A stretch of 64,000 bases of DNA from Sideroxydans lithotrophicus (lineage in GTDB: Bacteria > Pseudomonadota > Gammaproteobacteria > Burkholderiales > Gallionellaceae). The position numbers and the translations under genes were made by a program. Positions 34,700-42,611 of the stretch are shown piece by piece (the first letter of the stretch is position 1; each line of letters begins with the position of its first letter). The DNA lies in the NCBI GenBank assembly GCA_020723185.1, contig DYJI01000001.1, forward strand, positions 478,456 to 542,455, in the 5' to 3' direction. The notes beneath the pieces were generated by a model that did no database searches, had not been told where the DNA came from, and was given only the letters and a program-made list of their open reading frames with translations.

Positions 34700-36486
34700 A
34701 CCGACTCTTAACCCTTCCCGCCAAATCCGCCCACATCAGTCTGGCCTTCGTCGGCCTGATGTGGGTTTTTCCATTTCTGTATTATCTCCACGCCTATCCG
34801 CTCACCACCTTCTATCAGGAATGGCTGGCGGCACTGTTGGGCGTGATGGCGTTGCCGTTGTTGCTGAGCAAGCGTTACTGGCAAACGCCGCAAGTGCCTG
34901 GCATCGTGCTGCTTCCCATCGGGCTGATGCTGGTGTTGCTGGTGCAGTTCATGCTGGATCTGGTCATCCACTTCGACCATGTGCTGATGTTGTCGTTGTA
35001 TCTGTTGTTCGCGGCCTTGCTGATGATGCTGGGGCAGCATCTGCGCGAGCAGATCGGCATGCCGAGATTGGCGACAGTATTGGCTATCTGTCTGCTGGTC
35101 GGCGCAGAACTGAATACCCTAGCAGGCGTGCTACAGCATTATCGCTGGGATACTTTTCTCAATTCGGTGGTGACCGTCAAGACCTCAGCTGCCGTGTACG
35201 GCAACGTTGCGCAGCCCAACCATTTCGCTCACTACGTGGCGCTGGGCCTGTTCTCGCTGGGGCTGTTACAGCACCGTTTCGGATGGCGCATCTGGCTAAC
35301 GATGCTGCTGGCCTCTCCCATGTTGTTCGTCATGGTGTTGTCCGGATCGCGCAGCGGCTGGTTATATTTGGTCGCCGCACTCATGCTGGCCTGGTGGTGG
35401 CAGCGCAAGGAGCCGGCATTGCGCTCACTCCTGCGTTATACGGTGGCGTTATGTGTCGCCTACGCGTTGATGCACGGTCTGGTACAGCTGCCGTGGCTGC
35501 AGGGAAGCACAGATAGTGTTTCGGCAGCCGAACGACTGATAAATCTGGCAGGGACAAAGAGCATCCGCCTGCATCTGTGGAAAGAATCGCTGCTGATCTT
35601 CGCGCAGTTCCCGCTGTTGGGCGCGGGCTTCGGCCAGTTCGCCTGGCAGCATCTGCAACTGGCCGCCGAATTGCGCAATCCGGAGATCGTCGGCTTGTAC
35701 AACAATGCGCATAACATCGTCATGCAATTGGCGGCGGAGACGGGGCTGGCCGGATTACTGGTGTTCTTCTCCACCGTGGGCATCTGGTCGTGGCACACAT
35801 TGCTGCGCCATGCAACGTATACGCTGGAACGATGGTGGGCGGTAGCGGTGCTGGCGGTGCTGGGCATCCATTCCCTGCTTGAGTATCCACTCTGGTATCT
35901 GCATTTCATCGGTGTGGCAGCGATCTTGCTGGGTGCGCTCGATGCGGGCGCGCATCGACTCGAGTTGCGCGGAGTTGGAAGGGCGTCTGTGGCCGCCATC
36001 CTGCTGCTGGGGACGTTGTCCCTGTTCCAGGGCTTGCAGGCCTATCGCCATCTTGAAGCCGCGACGACCATGCGTGGACAGGCCGCGCGGGATGCTGGCT
36101 ACGCTGAACGTGCGCGGGATGAGCTGCTGGAGGCATTGGAGTACCCCTTGTTCAACGGATATGCCGAGCTGTTCATCGCGCACATGATGGCACCGGACGA
36201 GGATCATCTGGCAGAGAAGCTGGCGCTGAATACCCGCGCAGTCCGCTACATACCAACAGGCATCGTGAGCTACCACCAGGCGTCCTTGCTGGCCCTGTCG
36301 GACCAACCGCAGGCCGCAATGGATATGCTGGAGAAAGCAGTATGGAGTTACCCGTCCCATTACGAAGCGGCAAAGGCCGAGATGGAAGCGCTGGCCGAGC
36401 GGCATCCCGCGCGGTTCCAGCCTCTGCTAGAATCCGCAGCCCGGAATCATGAGGAGTACCGTCGTGCAGCAGTTCCTGCTAGATAA
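34693..36486 (+). CDS. PglL/Wzy-type O-oligosaccharyltransferase (O-antigen ligase family)
   Basis: The protein of about 597 residues is a polytopic inner-membrane enzyme with roughly a dozen helices, the AVYGNVAQPNHFAHYVALG motif near residue 168 (GN.AQPNH is typical of PglL-type protein O-glycosylation ligases), a large periplasmic loop with LAGTKSIRLHLWKESLLIF and GAGFGQFAWQHL, and a soluble C-terminus of about 180 residues with TPR-like content. PglL enzymes transfer lipid-linked glycans to Ser/Thr of pilins and other exported proteins. The start is uncertain: TTG at 34693 (preceded by AAGGG, overlapping the previous stop) or ATG at 34759, which lies inside a terminator hairpin. The pilus locus begins 3 kb downstream, so pilin glycosylation is a reasonable hypothesis. 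Confidence 0.85.
   Translation: MLNRLLTLPAKSAHISLAFVGLMWVFPFLYYLHAYPLTTFYQEWLAALLGVMALPLLLSKRYWQTPQVPGIVLLPIGLMLVLLVQFMLDLVIHFDHVLMLSLYLLFAALLMMLGQHLREQIGMPRLATVLAICLLVGAELNTLAGVLQHYRWDTFLNSVVTVKTSAAVYGNVAQPNHFAHYVALGLFSLGLLQHRFGWRIWLTMLLASPMLFVMVLSGSRSGWLYLVAALMLAWWWQRKEPALRSLLRYTVALCVAYALMHGLVQLPWLQGSTDSVSAAERLINLAGTKSIRLHLWKESLLIFAQFPLLGAGFGQFAWQHLQLAAELRNPEIVGLYNNAHNIVMQLAAETGLAGLLVFFSTVGIWSWHTLLRHATYTLERWWAVAVLAVLGIHSLLEYPLWYLHFIGVAAILLGALDAGAHRLELRGVGRASVAAILLLGTLSLFQGLQAYRHLEAATTMRGQAARDAGYAERARDELLEALEYPLFNGYAELFIAHMMAPDEDHLAEKLALNTRAVRYIPTGIVSYHQASLLALSDQPQAAMDMLEKAVWSYPSHYEAAKAEMEALAERHPARFQPLLESAARNHEEYRRAAVPAR
34730..34770 (+). terminator. Strong terminator-like hairpin in the 5' part of the pglL-like gene
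   Basis: CCCACATCAG (34730-34739) pairs perfectly with CTGATGTGGG (34756-34765), with additional GGCC/GGCC pairing in the loop, followed directly by TTTTT. It lies 31 bases after the DUF2892 stop. It fits a rho-independent terminator for the RND/DUF2892 operon even though it falls inside the longest reading frame of the next gene. Confidence 0.8.
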
Positions 36487-36883
36487 CCTGTTCACCCTGT
36501 CGATCACGCTGATCAGCGGCTATATGCTGTTCTGGAGCTATTTCGGCAACCGCATCCTCGGTATCAAGGAAGCCGACACGCTGCAGGCGATGAACCTGAT
36601 CAACCGCAATGACGCGCTGTTGATCGACGTGCGCGAGCAGAGCGAGTTCGACAGCGGCCATATCATCAACAGCAAACTGTTCCCCGCCGGAAAGTTGAAA
36701 GAGCGGGTCGGCGAGCTGGAGAAGTATCGCGAACGCCCCATCATCCTCGTGTGCCGTAGCGGCGCACGTGCGACGCCCATCGCTTCCTGGCTGGGGAAGC
36801 AGGGTTTCTCGCAGGTCTATCTCCTGTCGGGCGGTGTGCTGGCCTGGCAAAAAGCCAAGTTGCCGCTGGAAAAGAAGAAGTAA
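36464..36883 (+). CDS. Membrane-anchored rhodanese-domain protein
   Basis: The protein of about 139 residues has an N-terminal membrane helix (LFTLSITLISGYMLFWSYFG) and a single rhodanese domain with DALLIDVREQSEFDSGHI and the active-site loop VCRSGARA (catalytic Cys). Rhodaneses carry persulfide sulfur. The GTG at 36464 stands seven bases after AGGAG and is preferred; an ATG at 36449 is possible. Both starts overlap the end of the pglL-like gene. In betaproteobacteria a rhodanese commonly precedes grxC and secB, so this gene may belong to that conserved cluster rather than to the RND operon. grxC follows after 8 bases. Confidence 0.9.
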   Translation: MQQFLLDNLFTLSITLISGYMLFWSYFGNRILGIKEADTLQAMNLINRNDALLIDVREQSEFDSGHIINSKLFPAGKLKERVGELEKYRERPIILVCRSGARATPIASWLGKQGFSQVYLLSGGVLAWQKAKLPLEKKK

Positions 36884-36891
36884 GGATCGCC

Positions 36892-37149
36892 ATGGCCAAA
36901 GTCGTGATGTATTGCACCGCCGTCTGTCCCTATTGCATCAATGCGGAACGCCTGCTGAAGAATCGCGGTGTCACCGAGATCGAGAAGATCCGTATCGACC
37001 TGCATGATGAACAGCGCGTCATCATGGAGGCGCGCAGCAAGCGACGCACCGTGCCGCAGATCTTCATCGACGACCGCCACATCGGTGGGTTCGACGACAT
37101 GGCCGAACTGGATCGCGAGGGCGGTCTGCTGCCCCTGCTGCAACAATAA
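36892..37149 (+). CDS. grxC: Glutaredoxin 3
   Basis: The 85-residue thioredoxin-fold protein has the dithiol active site CPYC (Cys12-Cys15, in MYCTAVCPYC), an extra Cys8, the TVPQIFID cis-Pro loop and IGGFDDMAELD for glutathione binding. It reduces disulfides and glutathione mixed disulfides in the cytoplasm. It stands 8 bases after the rhodanese and 17 bases before secB, a widely conserved arrangement. Confidence 0.96.
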   Translation: MAKVVMYCTAVCPYCINAERLLKNRGVTEIEKIRIDLHDEQRVIMEARSKRRTVPQIFIDDRHIGGFDDMAELDREGGLLPLLQQ

Positions 37150-37166
37150 TCAACCAAGGAAGAAAA

Positions 37167-37652
37167 ATGACCGAGACCGCAACCTCTCCGCAGAATGAAG
37201 CCCCTATCTTCAACATCGAGAAACTTTATGTGAAGGATCTGTCGCTGGAGATCCCCAATGCGCCCGCGATCTTCCTGCAGCGCGAGAACCCCCAGATCGA
37301 CCTGCAACTGCAGACCAAGGCAGGGCAGCTGGAAGAAGGGGTGTTCGAGGTGGAAGTGACCGTCACCGTGACGGCAAAAGTGACCGAGAAGGAACAGGTG
37401 ATGTTCCTCATCGAGGCCAAGCAGGCCGGTATCTTCCAGGTGCGCAACATGCCCGCAGCCGAGATGGAAGGTATCCTGGCCGTGATGTGCCCGAACATCC
37501 TTTACCCTTATCTGCGCGAAGTCGTTTCCGATGTGGCCGTACGCGGCGGTTTCGCCCCCGTGCTGCTCAATCCCATCAACTTCGAGGCGATCTACCAGCA
37601 ACAAAAGCAGCAGGCGCAAGCGCAGGCTGAGGGTGCAACGGTCAAACACTGA
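37167..37652 (+). CDS. secB: Protein-export chaperone SecB
   Basis: SecB keeps preproteins unfolded and hands them to SecA. The 161-residue protein has the typical features: FNIEKLYVKDLSLEIPNAP, the FEVEVTVTVTAKV beta strand, QAGIFQVRNMP, and CPNILYPYLREVVSDVAVRGGF near the C-terminus. Length is normal for Betaproteobacteria. It lies between grxC and an SH3-domain gene whose start overlaps the secB stop by one base, followed by gpsA. Confidence 0.97.
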   Translation: MTETATSPQNEAPIFNIEKLYVKDLSLEIPNAPAIFLQRENPQIDLQLQTKAGQLEEGVFEVEVTVTVTAKVTEKEQVMFLIEAKQAGIFQVRNMPAAEMEGILAVMCPNILYPYLREVVSDVAVRGGFAPVLLNPINFEAIYQQQKQQAQAQAEGATVKH

Positions 37653-38083
37653 TGGCGAGGTTGCTGGCAACTCTATTGTTGTCCGCGCTGTGCTCTGCGG
37701 CACAAGCTTTGGAGTTCGTCTCGGTTGCCGAGCCGGCGATCCTGTACGACGCCAATTCGCTCAAGGCAAAGCGGCTGTATGTCGCCACGCGCTTCCTGCC
37801 GTTGCAGCAACTGGTGGTGCTGGAGGCCTGGGTCAAGGCGCGCGATTCCACCGGCAAGGTGTTCTGGATCGAGAAGCGCAATCTGAGCAGCAAACGCTAT
37901 GTCGTCGTCACCGCGCAGACAGCCATGGTGCGCAGCAACTGGAGCAACAGTGCGCCAGTCGCTTTCGTTGCGCCGCGACAGCTCGGGCTGGAGTGGCAGG
38001 GCAACAGTGGCGACTGGGTCAAGGTCCGTCACCGTGACGGTTCCACCGGCTATATCCGTGCATCCGAAGTCTGGGGAGAGTGA
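37652..38083 (+). CDS. Exported SH3-domain protein
   Basis: The 143-residue product has a signal peptide (LLATLLLSALCSAAQA) and then two weak SH3-like repeats: FVSVAEPAILYDANSLKAKR and TAQTAMVRSNWSNSAPVAFV ... GDWVKVRHRDGSTGYIRASEVW. Bacterial SH3 domains often bind peptidoglycan or metal, and proteins of this type stand between secB and gpsA in many Betaproteobacteria. It should act in the periplasm. The exact function is unknown. The stop overlaps the region of the gpsA ribosome-binding site. Confidence 0.8.
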   Translation: MARLLATLLLSALCSAAQALEFVSVAEPAILYDANSLKAKRLYVATRFLPLQQLVVLEAWVKARDSTGKVFWIEKRNLSSKRYVVVTAQTAMVRSNWSNSAPVAFVAPRQLGLEWQGNSGDWVKVRHRDGSTGYIRASEVWGE

Positions 38084-38085
38084 GC

Positions 38086-39102
38086 ATGCATATCGCGATA
38101 CTCGGTGCGGGCGCATGGGGGACGGCGCTGGCGATCAGCCTGGCACCCCGTCACCAGGTGACATTGTGGGCGCGTGATGCGGAGCAGGTCGCGGCGATGC
38201 GCACAACGCGGCGCAACCGGCGCTATCTGCCGGATGCCGAACTGCCAGAGAGTCTGCTGCTGGAACACGACCTGCAGGCCGCCATGCGCGCAGCCGAACT
38301 GGTGGTGGTGGCAGTGCCGGTGTCCGGTCTGCGTGCTACGTTAGAGCAGATCTCCCACCTGCCGGCACCGGTAGGCGTGGTGTGGTTGTGCAAGGGCTTC
38401 GAACTGGAGACCTCTCTGTTGCCGCACCAGATCGTGGAGGAGATTCTGCCGGTCGAATTCCCGCGCGGCGCGTTGACCGGGCCCAGCTTCGCCCAGGAAG
38501 TAGCGCGCGGTCTGCCGACCGCATTGACCCTCGCCTCGAATGACGGCGAGTTCGCACAGCGAACCGCCAAGGCTCTGCACCATCCCCGTCTGCGTATCTA
38601 TTCCAGTACAGATGTGGTCGGCGTCGAGATCGGCGGGGCGATCAAGAACGTGCTCGCGATCGCGGCGGGCATCTGCGATGGCATGCAGATGGGGCTGAAC
38701 GCCCGTGCCGCATTGCTCACGCGGGGACTGGCCGAGATGACGCGGCTCGGTCTGCTGATGGGCGGCAAGGCGGAGACACTGGGTGGCTTGTCCGGCGTGG
38801 GCGACCTTATCCTGACCTGTACCGGCGACCTGTCACGCAACCGCCAGGTCGGTATGCTGCTGGCGCGCCATCAGTCCCTGCCCAACATCCTCAAAGAACT
38901 CGGCCACGTGGCGGAAGGCGTGTACACCGCGCGCGAAGTGCAAAGCGTGGCGCGCCGATATCAGGCGGACATGCCGATCTGTCAGGCGGTATATCGCGTG
39001 CTGTATGAGCAGCTCGATGCAGACAAGGCGGTCGAGATGCTGCTGAGCCGGCAGCCGGGCGAAGAGTTCTCCTCCAGCGGCAAACATCAGGCCTTGAACT
39101 GA
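38086..39102 (+). CDS. gpsA: Glycerol-3-phosphate dehydrogenase [NAD(P)+]
   Basis: GpsA reduces dihydroxyacetone phosphate to sn-glycerol-3-phosphate for phospholipid synthesis. The protein of about 338 residues begins MHIAILGAGAWGTALAISLA (Rossmann GAGAWGTALA), then GVVWLCKGFE, LTGPSFAQEVARGLPTA, the catalytic-Lys segment GGAIKNVLAIAAGICDGM and GVGDLILTCTGDLSRN. ATG at 38086 follows GGGGAGAG; a GTG six bases upstream is less likely. The 3' end overlaps convergent trmL by 16 bases. Confidence 0.96.
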   Translation: MHIAILGAGAWGTALAISLAPRHQVTLWARDAEQVAAMRTTRRNRRYLPDAELPESLLLEHDLQAAMRAAELVVVAVPVSGLRATLEQISHLPAPVGVVWLCKGFELETSLLPHQIVEEILPVEFPRGALTGPSFAQEVARGLPTALTLASNDGEFAQRTAKALHHPRLRIYSSTDVVGVEIGGAIKNVLAIAAGICDGMQMGLNARAALLTRGLAEMTRLGLLMGGKAETLGGLSGVGDLILTCTGDLSRNRQVGMLLARHQSLPNILKELGHVAEGVYTAREVQSVARRYQADMPICQAVYRVLYEQLDADKAVEMLLSRQPGEEFSSSGKHQALN

Positions 39103-39560
39103 CTCCCTGCGAATCCGTTCTGTCGCCAGGCCTCAAAGACCGTCACCGCGACGGCATTGGAAAGATTGAGGCTGCGGTTGTCCGGCCGCATCGGCAGGCG
39201 CACGCGTTGCTCCGGGGGCAGGGCAGCCAGAACCGCGGCCGGGAGCCCGCGACTCTCCGGACCGAACAGGAAGGCGTCTCCCGCCCTGAATCCCAGATCA
39301 AAGAACGAGCACGCGCCCTTGGTCGTCAGCGCGAACACACGCGGGTGACCCAGCGAGGCCAGACATTGCTGCAGGTCATCGTGCACCTTCACTGCAGCAT
39401 ACTCGTGGTAATCCAGACCGGCGCGTTTCAACTGCTTGTCATCCAGTTCAAAGCCAAGCGGGCGGATCAGGTGCAAATGCGTGCCCGTGTTGGCACAGAG
39501 GCGGATGATGTTGCCGGTGTTGGGCGGTATCTCAGGTTGGAAAAGTATGATGTTGAACAT
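39087..39560 (-). CDS. trmL: tRNA (cytidine/uridine-2'-O-)-methyltransferase TrmL
   Basis: TrmL is a SPOUT-fold enzyme that 2'-O-methylates the wobble base of tRNA-Leu isoacceptors. The 157-residue protein starts MFNIILFQPEIPPNTGNIIR, and has the knot motifs AFLFGPESRGLP and VRLPMRPDNRSLNLSNAVAV, diagnostic for the family. It is transcribed toward gpsA with a 16-base 3' overlap and is divergent from mshE. Confidence 0.95.
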   Translation of the reverse strand: MFNIILFQPEIPPNTGNIIRLCANTGTHLHLIRPLGFELDDKQLKRAGLDYHEYAAVKVHDDLQQCLASLGHPRVFALTTKGACSFFDLGFRAGDAFLFGPESRGLPAAVLAALPPEQRVRLPMRPDNRSLNLSNAVAVTVFEAWRQNGFAGSQFKA

Positions 39561-39663
39561 GCAAAAAGTAGTGAAAGGTCTTGTCAGATATAGGGAAAAA
39601 GGCTAACTTCCGCTCCCATCGCTGAGACGATGGTGGCGTCTCGCAAAAACTTCAGGGGGAATT

Positions 39664-41367
39664 ATGGCGCGTCCGGAAAAAGTTCGCCTCGGCGACTTGC
39701 TGGTACAGCAAAAACTCATCTCGCTCGACCAGTTGCAATTCGTGCTGGAACAGCAAAAGCGCAGCGGCCGAAAATTAGGGCGCGTGCTGGTGGACAACGG
39801 CTTCATCAGCGAAGACCAGATCTCCGAAGCGCTCGCCAAGCAGCTAAACGTTCCCTACATCAATCTCAAGTATTACAACGCCAATCTGGAGATAGTGCGT
39901 CGCCTGCCCGAGAACCAGGCGCGCCGTTTCCGTGCCCTGGCGCTGGAAGAGCGCAACGGTGCCATCCTGGTCGGCATGACCGACCCCACCGACCTGTTCG
40001 CCTTCGACGAGATCTCGCGCATCCTCAAGCGCGACATCGATGTGGCGGTGGTCACGGAAGGGCAGTTGCTGGAAACCATAGACCGGGTCTATCGCCGCAC
40101 CGACGAGATCAGCGGTCTGGCGAAAGAGATCTCCGAAGAGTTGGGCGAGGGTTACATCGATTTCGGCGCACTGAGCGACACCGTCGGCACCGAAGAAGCT
40201 CCAGTGGTCAAGTTGCTGCAGACCATGTTCGAGGATGCGGTGCAGATCGGGGCATCCGACGTGCACATCGAGCCGCAGGAAACGCGCCTACAGATCCGCT
40301 TCCGTATCGACGGTGCATTGCATCTGCAGACCGAAGCCGACAGCAAGATCGCCAACGCGATCGCGTTGCGCTTGAAACTGATGTCCGGACTGGACATCTC
40401 CGAGAAGCGACTGCCGCAGGACGGTCGTTTCAACGTACGCGTGCGCGAGCAGGCGATCGATGTCCGTATCTCAACCATGCCGACGCAGTACGGCGAATCC
40501 GTGGTGATGCGTCTGCTCAACCAGAGCGGGGCGTTCCTCACGCTGGACAAGCTCGGCATGCCGGCCGACATGCTCAAGCGTTTCCGCGAGATCATCCAGC
40601 GCAGCAACGGCATGGTGCTGGTGACCGGCCCCACCGGTTCCGGCAAGACGACGACGCTGTATGCGGGCCTGTCCGAGATCAATACCATCGACCAGAAGAT
40701 CATCACAGTGGAAGACCCGGTGGAATATCGTTTGCCCGGCATCAACCAGGTGCAGGTCAACGAGAAGATCGAGCTGAGTTTCTCCAAGGTGCTGCGTGCC
40801 GCTTTGCGTCAAGACCCGGACGTGATCCTGGTCGGCGAGATGCGCGATGCCGAGACCGCGCAGATCGGCATGCGTGCCGCCATGACCGGCCACCTGGTGT
40901 TCTCCACCCTGCACACGCGTGACTCGGCCGGTACCCTGTTCCGTCTGGTCGACATGGGTACGCCCAAATATATGGTGGCCTCGTCGGTGCAGTGCGTGCT
41001 GGCCCAGCGCCTGTTGCGCCGCGTGTGCGAGAGTTGTCGCGAACCGCACCAGCCCACACCACAAGAGATCGAATGGCTGGAAGTGGAAGGTGTCGCGAAA
41101 GGAGATTGGGGCGAGCTGGTGCATGGGCGCGGCTGTTCGCACTGCAACGGCACTGGCTACCACGGCCGTATGGGCGTGTACGAGATGCTGGAGATGACGC
41201 AGGACCTGGTGGAAGCTGCTGCCCATGAAGACAACACGCACTTCATGCAGGCCGCGCGCAACTATCTCAAAGGCCGCACACTGCTCGATGCGGCATTGCG
41301 CGAGATGAAGCTGGGGCATACCAGTATCTCGGAAGTGATGCGTATCAGTAATCAGGTAGAGGATTAA
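39664..41367 (+). CDS. mshE: MSHA pilus extension ATPase MshE with c-di-GMP-binding MshEN domain
   Basis: MshE powers pilin assembly at the inner membrane. The 567-residue protein has an N-terminal MshEN domain with two copies of the RLGxxL...LxxxLxxQ motif: RLGDLLVQQKLISLDQLQFV (from residue 8) and KLGRVLVDNGFISEDQISEA (from about residue 37), which bind c-di-GMP in V. cholerae MshE. The ATPase domain follows with IGASDVHIEP, Walker A GPTGSGKTTT near residue 321, VEDPVEYR, LRQDPDVILVGEMRDAETAQ and the zinc-type CESCREP ... CSHCNGTGYHGR. It opens the pilus locus, 3 bases before mshG. Pilus extension is predicted to be c-di-GMP-dependent. Confidence 0.95.
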   Translation: MARPEKVRLGDLLVQQKLISLDQLQFVLEQQKRSGRKLGRVLVDNGFISEDQISEALAKQLNVPYINLKYYNANLEIVRRLPENQARRFRALALEERNGAILVGMTDPTDLFAFDEISRILKRDIDVAVVTEGQLLETIDRVYRRTDEISGLAKEISEELGEGYIDFGALSDTVGTEEAPVVKLLQTMFEDAVQIGASDVHIEPQETRLQIRFRIDGALHLQTEADSKIANAIALRLKLMSGLDISEKRLPQDGRFNVRVREQAIDVRISTMPTQYGESVVMRLLNQSGAFLTLDKLGMPADMLKRFREIIQRSNGMVLVTGPTGSGKTTTLYAGLSEINTIDQKIITVEDPVEYRLPGINQVQVNEKIELSFSKVLRAALRQDPDVILVGEMRDAETAQIGMRAAMTGHLVFSTLHTRDSAGTLFRLVDMGTPKYMVASSVQCVLAQRLLRRVCESCREPHQPTPQEIEWLEVEGVAKGDWGELVHGRGCSHCNGTGYHGRMGVYEMLEMTQDLVEAAAHEDNTHFMQAARNYLKGRTLLDAALREMKLGHTSISEVMRISNQVED

Positions 41368-41369
41368 GA

Positions 41370-42611
41370 GTGCCGGTCTTTTCCTATAAAGGCAGGAGCA
41401 ATCGAGGTGGCGAGCTGGTGCAAGGCACGCTGGAAGGTGCCGACAGCAGCGTCATCGCCGACCAGTTGCTGAACACCGGCATCACGCCGACCGAGATCAA
41501 GCTCTCGCACGGCGCACGGACGACCAAGACGAATGAGCCCACGCTGTGGCAGCGGCTCAATCAGGAGAAGCATGTCGACCCGCTGGAACTGATGCTGTTC
41601 TCGCGCCAGATGTACACCCTGCTCAAGTCCGGCGTACCGATCATGCGCGCGCTGGCCGGATTGCAGGAATCCTCGCAGAACCCGACCTTCGTCGCCATGC
41701 TGCAGGATCTGCGTGAAAGTCTGGACAGCGGTCGCGAACTGTCCACCGCCATGCGCCGGCATCCCAAGATATTCTCGCCTTTTTATCTCAGCATGGTGCA
41801 GGTCGGCGAGATGACCGGCATGCTGGACCAGACCTTCCTGCGTCTGTATGAGCATCTGGAATTCGAGAAGGACATGCGCGAGCGAATCAAGTCCGCCGTG
41901 CGCTATCCGATGTTCGTGGTGATCGCGATGGCGATCGCGATCGTCATCGTCAACATCTTTGTGATACCGGCATTCGCCAAAGTCTTCGAGGGCTTCCACG
42001 CCGAGTTGCCGCTGATGACCAAGCTGCTGATGGGGTTCTCTGATTTCATGGTCAATTACTGGGCGCTGCTGCTGGCCGGGCTGATCGGCGCGGTGGTGGC
42101 CTTCCGCTCATGGATCAACACACCGGACGGTCGCTACAAATGGGATCGCTACAAGTTCAAGCTGCCAATCGCCGGCAAGATCATCTTCAAGGGTACGCTG
42201 GCGCGATTCGCGCGCAGCTTGGCGTTGTCGTTCAAGAGCGGCATCCCCATCGTGCAGGGGTTGAATACCGTCGGCATGGTGGTGGACAACGAATACATGC
42301 GCAGCAAGATCGAGCAGATGCGCGACGGTGTGGAGCGCGGCGAGAGCATCCTGCGCACCGCCCATGCCACCGGCGTGTTCAACCCGACCGTGATGCAGAT
42401 GATTGCGGTGGGCGAGGAGACCGGCGATCTGGACGGGCTGATGTTCGAGGTGGCCGGTATGTATGAGCGCGAGGTCGAATACGAGATCAAGACGCTTTCC
42501 GCGCAGATCGAACCCATCATGATCGTCATGCTGGGCGGTCTGGTATTGATCCTCGCGCTCGGTATCTTCTTGCCGATGTGGGACCTGGGCAAAGCGGCGC
42601 TACACAAATGA
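41370..42611 (+). CDS. mshG: MSHA biogenesis protein MshG (inner-membrane platform)
   Basis: MshG is a GspF/PilC-type platform protein that interacts with the assembly ATPase. The 413-residue product begins MPVFSYKGRSNRGGELVQG, has two GspF domains, each with the (L)LKSGVPIMRAL / SFKSGIPIVQGL motif, and about three membrane helices (AIAIVIVNIFVIPAFAKV, YWALLLAGLIGAVVAF, IMIVMLGGLVLILALGIF). The start is GTG, two bases after mshE. The 3' end overlaps the next gene by 4 bases (ATGA). Confidence 0.94.
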   Translation: MPVFSYKGRSNRGGELVQGTLEGADSSVIADQLLNTGITPTEIKLSHGARTTKTNEPTLWQRLNQEKHVDPLELMLFSRQMYTLLKSGVPIMRALAGLQESSQNPTFVAMLQDLRESLDSGRELSTAMRRHPKIFSPFYLSMVQVGEMTGMLDQTFLRLYEHLEFEKDMRERIKSAVRYPMFVVIAMAIAIVIVNIFVIPAFAKVFEGFHAELPLMTKLLMGFSDFMVNYWALLLAGLIGAVVAFRSWINTPDGRYKWDRYKFKLPIAGKIIFKGTLARFARSLALSFKSGIPIVQGLNTVGMVVDNEYMRSKIEQMRDGVERGESILRTAHATGVFNPTVMQMIAVGEETGDLDGLMFEVAGMYEREVEYEIKTLSAQIEPIMIVMLGGLVLILALGIFLPMWDLGKAALHK

